A stretch of DNA of 12,595 nt from Clostridia bacterium (lineage in GTDB: Bacteria > Bacillota > Clostridia > Oscillospirales > Butyricicoccaceae). Position numbers and translations under genes: made by a program. The stretch lies in NCBI GenBank assembly GCA_900763355.1, contig CAAFJY010000017.1, positions 1 to 12,595 of the forward strand, read 5' to 3'. The stretch's first letter is position 1; each line of letters opens with the position of its first letter. Below are positions 6,982 to 12,595 of the stretch, in pieces. The notes beneath the pieces are model-generated. The model made no database searches. It was given only the letters and a program-made list of their open reading frames with translations, and was not told where the DNA came from.

Positions 6982-7368
6982 TCAGTCCTCCTCCCCGCCG
7001 GCGTCTGCGGGATCATCCTCCGGGATGTCCAGGGTGTTGAGCACCTGGGCGATATGCGCGCCATAGGCGATGGAATCGTCCAGGACAAAGACCAGCTCCG
7101 GGGTATACCGCAGGCGGAGCCGCTGGGCCAGCTCCCGCCGCAAAAAGCCCGAGCAGGATTTGAGCCCCTGCTTGAGCTCCTTTTGGTCGCAGTCCCCCAG
7201 GGCGCTGAGATAAACCTTGCACCAGCGGAGATCGTTGGTCACCTCGCACCGGACCACCGACAGCATCACCCCGGAGACCCGGGGGTCCTTCACCCCCCGG
7301 AGAAGGGTGGCCAGCTCCCGGGTGACTTCTTCATTGATCCGCTGGACGCGGCTGCTGTTATAGGGCAT
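6982..7368 (-). CDS. rbfA: 30S ribosome-binding factor RbfA
   Basis: The 128-residue protein is a single KH-type domain that binds the 30S subunit during late 16S rRNA maturation. Features of the family are the start SSRVQRINEEVTRELATLL (residues 5-23), the DPRVSGVMLSVVRCEVTNDL strand region, KVYLSALGD, and the LRLRYTPELVFVLDDSIAYG block near the end. I chose the ATG at 7368 because it has an AAAGGAG ribosome site at ideal spacing and gives the normal family length. The frame stays open upstream for about 35 codons to 7473, but that extension matches nothing in RbfA and runs through the hairpin/repeat region. The gene ends 3 nt before nrnA. A 150-nt gap to infB is unusually long for this otherwise compact operon. 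Confidence 0.96.
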   Translation of the reverse strand: MPYNSSRVQRINEEVTRELATLLRGVKDPRVSGVMLSVVRCEVTNDLRWCKVYLSALGDCDQKELKQGLKSCSGFLRRELAQRLRLRYTPELVFVLDDSIAYGAHIAQVLNTLDIPEDDPADAGGEED

Positions 7369-7430
7369 AAAAACGCTCCTTTCCTGTGAAAAAGCGTGGT
7401 TGGGACGCATTTTTCGGCAAAAACGCTCCT
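7369..7430 (-). repeat. Exact 12-bp direct repeat, 50 bp apart, one copy carrying the rbfA ribosome site
   Basis: AGGAGCGTTTTT on the minus strand occurs at 7419-7430 and again at 7369-7380. The second copy holds the rbfA ribosome site and ends right before the ATG. Between them, at 7389-7414, AAAAATGCGT and ACGCTTTTT can form a small hairpin (one bulged T) ending in a U run. The upstream copy thus looks like a decoy or duplicated translation start region. Function is unknown. Confidence 0.5.
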
Positions 7431-7458
7431 CTGCGTCATTTCGTTCAGATACGCGACT

Positions 7459-7490
7459 GCCGGAAGGCCCCAAGATCGGGGCCTCCCGGC
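7459..7490 (-). repeat. 13-bp-stem hairpin in the infB-rbfA gap
   Basis: GCCGG-GA-GGCCCC pairs with GGGGCC-TT-CCGGC around a 6-nt loop (GATCTT). The G-U pair makes the stem continuous only as minus-strand RNA; on the plus strand it is an A-C mismatch. That is consistent with selection on the transcript. No U tract follows, so it is more likely an RNA processing or stability element, or an intergenic palindrome, than a terminator. Confidence 0.55.
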
Positions 7491-7492
7491 GG

Positions 7493-7516
7493 AAAAATCA
7501 GCGGGAAAGGCCCCGC
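7493..7516 (-). terminator. Weak terminator-like hairpin just after infB
   Basis: Two nucleotides downstream of the infB stop, GCGGGG pairs with TCCCGC (one G-U pair, loop CCTT). After a 3-nt gap (TGA) comes a run of five T. The stem is short and the U tract is offset, so termination is probably partial, lowering but not stopping transcription into rbfA. Confidence 0.5.
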
Positions 7517-7518
7517 GC

Positions 7519-9987
7519 TCAGCGCTTGACCTCTTCCATGACAAAGGCTTCGACGATGTCGCCCACCTTGATGTCGTTGAACTTTTCAAAGCTCATGCCG
7601 CACTCAAAGCCGGCGGCCACTTCCTTGGCGTCGTCCTTGAAGCGCTTGAGGGAGGACAGATCCCCCTCGTGGATGACGATGCTGTCCCGGACGATGCGGA
7701 CCTTTTCGTTGCGCTGCATCTTGCCGTCCTGGACATAGCAGCCGGCGATGGTGCCCACGCCGCTGACCTTGAAGGTCTGGCGGATCTCCGCATGGCCCAG
7801 GATGACCTCCTTGTAGGTGGGGGCCAGCATGCCGCGCATGGCCTGCTCGATCTCCTCCAGGCAGTCGTAGATGATGCGGTAGAGACGCATATCCACCTTG
7901 GCCTCGGCGGCCGCCTCGGTGACGCCGGCCTCCGGCCGGACGTTGAAGCCCACGATGATGGCGTTGGAGGCCTCCGCCAGCATGACGTCGGAGGAATTGA
8001 TCCCGCCCACGCCGCTGTGGATGACCCGCACGCGCACCTCGTCGTTGGAGAGCTTTTCCAGGGACGCCTTGACGGCCTCGGCAGAGCCCTGCACGTCGGC
8101 CTTGACGATGATGTTGAGGTCCTTGACGTTCCCCTGCTCGATGGAGGAGAAGAGGTTTTCCAGCGTGACCTTCTGCACGGCAGAGGCCTGCTTTTCCTTT
8201 TCCTCGAACTTGCGCTGCTCCGCCAGGGTGCGGGCCATGCGCTCATCCTCCACGGCATAGAACAGGTCGCCCGCGCCGGGGACCTCCGCCAGACCCACGA
8301 TCTCCACGGGGACGGAGGGGCCGGCTTCCTGCATCCGGCGGCCCTTTTCATCGGTCATGGCGCGGACGCGGCCCACAGCCGTGCCGGCGATGACGATGTC
8401 TCCGGAATGGAGCGTGCCGTTCTGCACCAGAACGGTGGCCACGGGGCCGCGGCCCCGGTCCAGCTTGGCTTCGATGACGGTGCCCTTGGCCAGACGGTTG
8501 GGGTTGGCCTTGAGCTCCAGCATATCGGCGGTGAGGAGGACCATCTCCAGCAGGTTGTCGATGCCCTCGCCCTTCAGCGCGGAGATGGGGCACACGATGG
8601 TCTCGCCGCCCCACTCCTCGGGGACCAGGCCATGCTCGGTGAGCTGCTGGAGGACCCGGTCGGGGTTGGCATTGTGCTTGTCGATCTTGTTGACGGCCAC
8701 GATGAGGGGGACCCCGGCGGCCTTGGCGTGGTTGATGGCCTCGATGGTCTGGGGCATGATGCCGTCGTCGGCGGCCACCACCAAAATGGCGATGTCGGTC
8801 ACCTGCGCGCCCCGGGCCCGCATGGAGGTAAAGGCCGCGTGGCCGGGGGTGTCCAGAAACGTGATATCCCGATCCCCCAGCTTGACGCGGTAAGCGCCGA
8901 TGTGCTGGGTGATGCCGCCGGCCTCTCCGGCGGTGACGTGGGTGTTGCGGATGGCGTCCAGCAGAGAGGTCTTGCCGTGGTCCACATGGCCCATGACCAC
9001 CACAACGGGGGCGCGGGGGACCAGCTGCTCGGCATTGTCCTCGCTCTCGTCAAAGAGCCGCTCCTCGATGGTGACGACCACTTCCTTTTCCGGGACGCAG
9101 CCCAGCTCCATGGCCACCAGGGAGGCGGTATCGTAATCGATATTCTGGGAAACAGAGGCCATGACGCCCAGCTTCATCAGCTGCTTGATGACCTCGGCCG
9201 CCGTCTTTTTCATGCGGAGAGCCAGCTCGCCCACAGAGATCTCCTCCGGGATCTGCACCTTGAGGGGGACCTTTTTGATCTGGGCCTTCTGCTCCAGGCG
9301 GCGCATTTTTTCCTGCTCCTCCTGGCGGCGCTTGGTGCCGAACTGCTTGCCCCGCTGATCCTTTTTCACCAGCTTCTGCTTGCCCTGCTGCTGGCCGAGA
9401 CGGCCGGCCTGCTGGGGGACCAGGGTGTCGAGACGCTCGTCATATTTGGCGATGTTGACGCTGTTGCCCCGGGTGTCCACATAGTGGCGCTTGGCGTTGG
9501 GCTCCGACTGCGGCGCGGTGGTGACGGGCTTGTCAGAGGACGAGGCGGCCGGGGGCGTGTGCTGAAGCGTCTGGGCCTGGGGCCGGGCCTTGGCGGGAGC
9601 CTTTTGGGGCTGACGGGCCTTTTCGGCGGCTTTCTTCTCCTCCTGGGCCTTTTTCTGGGCCTCCTGCGCCAGACGGATCTGCTCTTCCCGGGCCTTTTCC
9701 TCGGCGCGGATGCGCTCGGCGGCTTCCTCCTGCTGCTTGCGGAGACGGTCCTCGGTGGCCTGCTTCCGCTGCTGGGCGGCCTGAGCCGCCGGGGCCAGGA
9801 TCTCCTCCAGGCTCTTTGCCTGGTGGGTCTGGGTGAGATAGTCAAAAAGCCGGGCGGCCTCGTCCTGGGTGATGCTCTGGGCCGGCTTATAATTCATGCC
9901 CAGCTGGGACAAGGCGGCGCAGAGATCCTTCCCCGGCAGGTCAAAGTCCTTTGCCAGCTCGGAAATCTTGATCTTGTTGTTTACCAT
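7519..9987 (-). CDS. infB: Translation initiation factor IF-2
   Basis: This 822-residue GTPase delivers initiator fMet-tRNA to the ribosome and promotes subunit joining. It has a first IF2-N domain (about 1-54, starting VNNKIKISELAKDFDLPGK), then a charged Ala/Gln/Lys/Glu coiled-coil linker (about 60-235), and a second IF2-N domain (about 245-297, PEEISVGELALRM). The G domain follows with G1 GHVDHGKT (333-340), G2 Thr in GGIT (357-360), G3 DTPGH (379-383), G4 NKID (433-436) and G5 SALKG (469-473). Domains II-IV complete the C terminus. All nucleotide-binding residues are intact. The ATG is 3 nt after the ylxQ stop, with an AAAGGGGG ribosome site inside the end of ylxQ, indicating coupling. 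A terminator-like hairpin follows its stop codon. Confidence 0.99.
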   Translation of the reverse strand: MVNNKIKISELAKDFDLPGKDLCAALSQLGMNYKPAQSITQDEAARLFDYLTQTHQAKSLEEILAPAAQAAQQRKQATEDRLRKQQEEAAERIRAEEKAREEQIRLAQEAQKKAQEEKKAAEKARQPQKAPAKARPQAQTLQHTPPAASSSDKPVTTAPQSEPNAKRHYVDTRGNSVNIAKYDERLDTLVPQQAGRLGQQQGKQKLVKKDQRGKQFGTKRRQEEQEKMRRLEQKAQIKKVPLKVQIPEEISVGELALRMKKTAAEVIKQLMKLGVMASVSQNIDYDTASLVAMELGCVPEKEVVVTIEERLFDESEDNAEQLVPRAPVVVVMGHVDHGKTSLLDAIRNTHVTAGEAGGITQHIGAYRVKLGDRDITFLDTPGHAAFTSMRARGAQVTDIAILVVAADDGIMPQTIEAINHAKAAGVPLIVAVNKIDKHNANPDRVLQQLTEHGLVPEEWGGETIVCPISALKGEGIDNLLEMVLLTADMLELKANPNRLAKGTVIEAKLDRGRGPVATVLVQNGTLHSGDIVIAGTAVGRVRAMTDEKGRRMQEAGPSVPVEIVGLAEVPGAGDLFYAVEDERMARTLAEQRKFEEKEKQASAVQKVTLENLFSSIEQGNVKDLNIIVKADVQGSAEAVKASLEKLSNDEVRVRVIHSGVGGINSSDVMLAEASNAIIVGFNVRPEAGVTEAAAEAKVDMRLYRIIYDCLEEIEQAMRGMLAPTYKEVILGHAEIRQTFKVSGVGTIAGCYVQDGKMQRNEKVRIVRDSIVIHEGDLSSLKRFKDDAKEVAAGFECGMSFEKFNDIKVGDIVEAFVMEEVKR

Positions 9988-9990
9988 AAC

Positions 9991-10569
9991 TCAATTCCCC
10001 CTTTGTTCGGTGGCGCGCGGTCTATCGGTGCGGCGGCGGCTCCCTGTGCTCTCTCCCCGGCGGGGTCTCTGCCCCGCGGCGGAGGGATGATGGGGTCTCC
10101 CTTTGCCTTTGGCGGCGATGCGCGCTGCCGCGCCGCTCAATCCTGCGCCCCCGGGGGGCGCTTTGTGTGTATGCTTCCGGGCGGACTGCTCCCGGCGGGT
10201 CTCTTTTTTGATCTTGCGCTTCTTTTCCCGGTCGAGACGCTCGCTCAGCTGGGCGCTCAGGCTCTCCTCCCCCAGCTTTTTGCACAAAGCCAGGGCAAAG
10301 CCCGTGTCCAGCACGGCCAGGGCGGCACATTCGCCCACCCCCAGCGCCCGCCCCAGCTCGCTTTTGGAGGCCGGGAGGGTGAGAAGGGCGGTCTTTCCCT
10401 CCTCCAGGGCGTTGAAGAGCCCGTCCCGGGTGTTTTTCCCGGCGTCCCCGGCGAGACAGATCAGACGGGCCCGATGCTCCCGGGCGGCGTCAAAGGCATC
10501 CTCCGCCCCCAGGGCCAGAGCTCCCGCCCGGCGCATGAGGCCCAAAAAGCCCAGTGTTTCCTCGGTCAT
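9991..10569 (-). CDS. ylxQ: L7Ae-family RNA-binding protein YlxQ with long basic C-terminal tail
   Basis: Residues 1 to about 105 form an L7Ae/L30e-type domain: a helical start (FLGLMRRAGALALGAEDA), a LICLAGDAGKNT segment at 36-47, and a LGRALGVGECAALAVLDTGFA segment around 72-92. Family members bind kink-turn-like RNA; the cellular role of YlxQ is not settled. Bacillus YlxQ is about 100 residues, whereas this one has 192. From about residue 113 onward the extra 80 residues hold 25 Lys/Arg against 7 Asp/Glu and are rich in Gly, Pro and Ala, so probably disordered. The tail uses more AGA, AGG, ACA and CAT codons than the core. The start overlaps the rnpM stop by 4 bp, and its last codons contain the infB ribosome site, which supports the frame at both ends. 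A past frameshift or absorbed intergenic repeat could explain the tail. Confidence 0.88.
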   Translation of the reverse strand: MTEETLGFLGLMRRAGALALGAEDAFDAAREHRARLICLAGDAGKNTRDGLFNALEEGKTALLTLPASKSELGRALGVGECAALAVLDTGFALALCKKLGEESLSAQLSERLDREKKRKIKKETRREQSARKHTHKAPPGGAGLSGAAARIAAKGKGRPHHPSAAGQRPRRGESTGSRRRTDRPRATEQRGN

Positions 10570-10838
10570 TCGCTCCCCTCCTCTTCCATCTGGCGGCGGA
10601 GGGTCTCGTAGATCTCCGGCGTGATCTCGGTCTCCAGCGCCCGGGCCAGAGCCCGGCTCTTCACAGCCTTTTCCAGACAGGCGGTGCTGCGGCAGAGATA
10701 GGCCCCCCGGCCGGGGACCTTGCCCCGGGGGTCATAGACCACCTCGCCCCCGGGGGTGCGGACCACCCGGGCCAGAAGCGGCTTTTCCCGATGCTCCCGG
10801 CAGGCCACGCACTGGCGGATCGGTATTTTTTTCGGCAT
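10566..10838 (-). CDS. rnpM: RNase P modulator RnpM (YlxR family RNA-binding protein)
   Basis: This 90-residue protein has the whole YlxR signature: CVAC at residues 10-13, the KPLLARVVRTP strand at 19-29, and GKVPGRGAYLC at 39-49, plus a further Cys at 54. The family is a small basic RNA-binding fold; the Bacillus member has been reported to bind the RNase P RNA and modulate its activity. The ATG follows an AAAGGGGAG ribosome site. The gene lies 57 nt after nusA and its TGA overlaps the ylxQ ATG (ATGA), so the two are probably translationally coupled. The order nusA-ylxR-ylxQ-infB is diagnostic for Firmicutes. Family assignment is firm; the RNase P role is carried over from the Bacillus homologue. 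Confidence 0.94.
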   Translation of the reverse strand: MPKKIPIRQCVACREHREKPLLARVVRTPGGEVVYDPRGKVPGRGAYLCRSTACLEKAVKSRALARALETEITPEIYETLRRQMEEEGSE

Positions 10839-10895
10839 GAAGCTCTCCCCTTTCCGGAACGGAGCGCGAAGCGCGCCGGTGTGATATGCCCGTGA

Positions 10896-11981
10896 TTATT
10901 CGGCCGCCGTCTCCCCCTGCTGGGAGGCGGGGCGGATGTCGATGCGGTATCCCGTCAGCTTGGCGGCCAGGCGGGCGTTCTGCCCCTCCTTGCCGATGGC
11001 CAGGGACAGCTGATCGTCCGGGACGATGACGGTGCAGGATTTCCCATCCTCCTGGAGCTGCACGGACAGCACATCGGAGGGGGACAGGGCCTCCGCCACG
11101 AACTGGACGGGGTCCTCGCTGTATTTGATGATGTCGATCTTTTCGCCCTTGAGCTCCTCCACCACGGCGGCCACGCGGCTGCCCTTGGGGCCCACGCAGG
11201 CGCCGATGGGATCGACGTTTTCGTCATGGGACCAGACGGCGATCTTGGTGCGGCTGCCGGCCTCCCGGGCCATGGACTGGATGATCACGGTGCCGTCGGC
11301 GATCTCCGGGACCTCCAGCTCGAACAGGCGCTTCACCAGACCGGGATGCGTCCGGGACAGCATGATCTGCGGGCCCTTTCCGCCCCGGCGGACCTCCACC
11401 ACATAGACGCGGATATGGTCGCCCTCGTGGATCTCCTCCCCGGCGATCTGCTCGTTTTTCATGAGGGTGGCTTCGGTATGCTCCCGGCTGCCGCTCAGCT
11501 CCAGAATGGCGCTGCCATAGCGGGGATCCACCCGCAGAACGGTGCCGGTGATGATCTCGTGCTCCTTGGAGGAGTATTCATCGGCGATCATCCCCCGCTC
11601 GGCCTCCCGGATGCCCTGGATGATGACCTGCTTGGCCGTGGAGGTGGCGATGCGGCCAAAATCCTTGGTGTGGACGTCGATGCGGATCTCGTCCCCCAGC
11701 TGGGGCGCGGGGGTATAGGCCCGGGCCTCCTCCAGGGTCATTTCGGCGGCGGGGTTCTGCACATCCTCCACCACGGTCTTGACGGCGTGCATGGTGATGG
11801 CCCCGGTCTCCTCGTCGATGTGGACGAAGACGTTGTCCAGAGCGGCGCTCTGGGGGTCGCGCTTGTACAGGGCCTTGTAGGCGGCCACCAGCGCCTGGGA
11901 GATCCGGTCCAGCATATAATCCTTCCGGATGCCCTTTTCCTTTTCCAGGTCCTCCAGGGCCTGGATCATCTCGCTTGCCAT
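10896..11981 (-). CDS. nusA: Transcription elongation/termination factor NusA
   Basis: The 361-residue protein binds RNA polymerase and nascent RNA and modulates pausing, termination and antitermination. The domain order is complete: an N-terminal polymerase-binding domain (about 1-125, with HTKDFGRIA at 104-112), an S1 domain (about 143-208), KH1 with the GACVGPKG loop at 260-267, and KH2 with LAIGKEGQNARLAAKLTG at 327-344. It ends soon after KH2 and lacks the acidic repeats of E. coli NusA, as is usual in Gram-positives. The ATG has a strong GAGAGGAAGG ribosome site about 5 nt upstream. It is separated from rimP by 86 nt holding an AT-rich segment and a GC hairpin, the most leader-like spacer in the front half of the operon. 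The gene ends with TAA, 57 nt before rnpM. Confidence 0.98.
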   Translation of the reverse strand: MASEMIQALEDLEKEKGIRKDYMLDRISQALVAAYKALYKRDPQSAALDNVFVHIDEETGAITMHAVKTVVEDVQNPAAEMTLEEARAYTPAPQLGDEIRIDVHTKDFGRIATSTAKQVIIQGIREAERGMIADEYSSKEHEIITGTVLRVDPRYGSAILELSGSREHTEATLMKNEQIAGEEIHEGDHIRVYVVEVRRGGKGPQIMLSRTHPGLVKRLFELEVPEIADGTVIIQSMAREAGSRTKIAVWSHDENVDPIGACVGPKGSRVAAVVEELKGEKIDIIKYSEDPVQFVAEALSPSDVLSVQLQEDGKSCTVIVPDDQLSLAIGKEGQNARLAAKLTGYRIDIRPASQQGETAAE

Positions 11982-11997
11982 GGTTCCTTCCTCTCTC

Positions 11998-12017
11998 CCC
12001 GGGGCAAAGGCCCCGGG
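11998..12017 (-). promoter_or_regulatory. GC hairpin in the nusA leader, adjacent to the ribosome site
   Basis: CCCGGGGC pairs perfectly with GCCCCGGG around a 4-nt loop (CTTT on the minus strand). The 3' arm ends only a few nucleotides before the GAGAGGAAGG ribosome site of nusA. No U tract follows, so this is not an ordinary intrinsic terminator. By position it could affect nusA translation or protect a processed 5' end. The function is inferred; the inverted repeat is seen directly. Confidence 0.5.
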
Positions 12018-12021
12018 ATGC

Positions 12022-12043
12022 TTTATTTTATCAATTTATTTTA
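12022..12043 (-). repeat. AT-rich 9-bp direct repeat between rimP and nusA
   Basis: On the minus strand TAAAATAAA occurs twice, separated by TTGA, within an AT-only block unlike the surrounding GC-rich DNA. A TATAAA hexamer at the upstream edge could be a -10 element, but no good -35 box lies 16-18 nt before it (the best is AGCACA). An internal nusA promoter is therefore possible but weakly supported. Confidence 0.4.
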
Positions 12044-12067
12044 TACGCTTTTTTCGGGAAGATGTGC

Positions 12068-12532
12068 TCAGAACACAAAGGCCAGGCGCACCCGGGCCAC
12101 ATCGGCCATGGCCAGCACCACCGTCTCGCCCCCGCAGTCCAGGGTGAGCTGCACCCCGTCGTAATCCAGGAGCTTCCCTTCCCGCTCGCTCTGTCCGTCG
12201 ATGGCCCGGTAAAAGCCGGCCACCACGTCCCGCCCCCGGGCCCAGGCAAAATGCTCCGGCCGGGTCAGCGGCCGCTCCAGCCCCGCGGAGGAGACGGTGA
12301 GGGTATAGGGCGGGAGAGAATCGAACTCCCGCGCGTCCAGAAGCGGGTCCAGCGCCCGGGAGACGGTCTCGCAGTCCTGGATGTTGACCCCCTCGTCCCG
12401 GTCGATAAAGACGGTGAGGACGTGGTTCTTCCCTTCCTTTTCAAAGGTCACGTCCCAGAGCGAAACGCCCGCCTCCCCGCACAGGGGACGGGCCAGCTCG
12501 CTCACCCGGCGGACCAGCTCTTTCTGCGTCAT
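12068..12532 (-). CDS. rimP: Ribosome maturation factor RimP
   Basis: The 154-residue product matches the usual RimP length and acts in the cytoplasm in late 30S subunit assembly. Two family signatures are visible: a first-domain stretch at about residues 42-59 (FIDRDEGVN followed by the DCETVSR helix) and LTVSSAGLERPL at 78-89, the counterpart of the conserved V-S-S-P-G-L-x-R-P-L loop. The C-terminal SH3-like barrel (about 95-154) is present, so the gene is complete. The ATG is preceded by a GGAAAGG ribosome site about 12 nt upstream. RimP directly before nusA is the standard order in Firmicutes and proteobacteria. A strong hairpin lies 22 nt upstream of the start, and no promoter can be fitted between the two. 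Identification is secure from motifs plus synteny. Confidence 0.97.
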   Translation of the reverse strand: MTQKELVRRVSELARPLCGEAGVSLWDVTFEKEGKNHVLTVFIDRDEGVNIQDCETVSRALDPLLDAREFDSLPPYTLTVSSAGLERPLTRPEHFAWARGRDVVAGFYRAIDGQSEREGKLLDYDGVQLTLDCGGETVVLAMADVARVRLAFVF

Positions 12533-12554
12533 GGCGACCCTGCCTTTCCAGAAA

Positions 12555-12582
12555 AGAAGAGTGAGCCGAAGCCCACTCTTCT
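12555..12582 (-). terminator. UUCG-capped hairpin 22 nt upstream of rimP; terminator or attenuator
   Basis: On the minus strand AGAAGAGTG pairs with CACTCTTCT, and an inner GGC/GCT closes a UUCG tetraloop, giving a 12-bp stem. The innermost G-U pair exists only on the minus-strand RNA (it is an A-C mismatch on the plus strand), which fixes the orientation. The stem is followed by UUUCUGG, a weak U tract. Stop codons in several frames lie just before it. It may end the preceding gene's transcript, leak into the rimP operon, or act as a leader attenuator. Confidence 0.7.
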
Positions 12583-12595
12583 CCTTATCATCTAC

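Noticed and set aside
7369..7473. N-terminal extension of rbfA by 35 codons
   Set aside because: The open frame runs into hairpin and repeat sequence, matches nothing in RbfA, and the internal ATG at 7368 has an ideal AAAGGAG site and gives the usual protein length.
7396..10611. 1071-codon plus-strand open frame
   Set aside because: It runs antisense through infB and ylxQ. The product is repetitive Leu/Gly/Asp/His with no recognisable domain, and there is no ribosome site. It is a shadow of infB codon usage.

Overview
This window is one long, single-direction (minus strand) block of housekeeping genes from a GC-rich Gram-positive anaerobe. The gene order rimP-nusA-rnpM(ylxR)-ylxQ-infB-rbfA-nrnA-truB-ribF is the classical Firmicutes nusA-infB operon. 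The NusA lacks C-terminal acidic repeats, as in Gram-positives. The high GC content, the strong AGGAGG-type ribosome sites and the abundance of GC palindromes between genes suggest a clostridial lineage such as Oscillospiraceae/Ruminococcaceae. That placement is inference; no rRNA or species marker is present.

Reading in the direction of transcription (right to left): a UUCG-capped hairpin lies just ahead of rimP (ribosome maturation). An AT-rich leader and a GC hairpin precede nusA (transcription elongation and termination). Then come rnpM (RNA-binding, RNase P modulator family), ylxQ (L7Ae fold with an unusual basic tail) and infB (initiation factor 2). A 150-bp gap with three hairpins and an exact 12-bp direct repeat separates infB from rbfA (30S cold-shock maturation factor). 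After rbfA come nrnA (nanoRNase/pAp phosphatase), truB (tRNA Psi55 synthase) and ribF (FAD synthesis). Most junctions from rnpM onward are 4 to 20 bp apart or overlap.

In Bacillus this operon continues into rpsO and pnp. Here three other genes follow ribF, still tightly spaced: a membrane-anchored M20 metallopeptidase (PM20D1/carboxypeptidase S-like), a membrane-anchored ComEC-type metallo-beta-lactamase-fold hydrolase that starts with GTG inside the preceding stop, and a PlsC-like acyltransferase with an embedded zinc ribbon and an altered FPxG motif. A strong intrinsic terminator ends the unit at about 474-503.

The left end (1-473) has no credible gene. It is a dense mosaic of short GC palindromes. 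Recurrent GGACGAGGG-type linkers sit on opposite strands at its two ends, and a plus-strand terminator lies inside it. This looks like an intergenic palindromic repeat element. I see no CRISPR, phage, toxin or defence system. The best candidates for something undescribed are this palindrome mosaic, the ylxQ tail, the infB-rbfA gap, and the peptidase/hydrolase/acyltransferase trio at the operon end.
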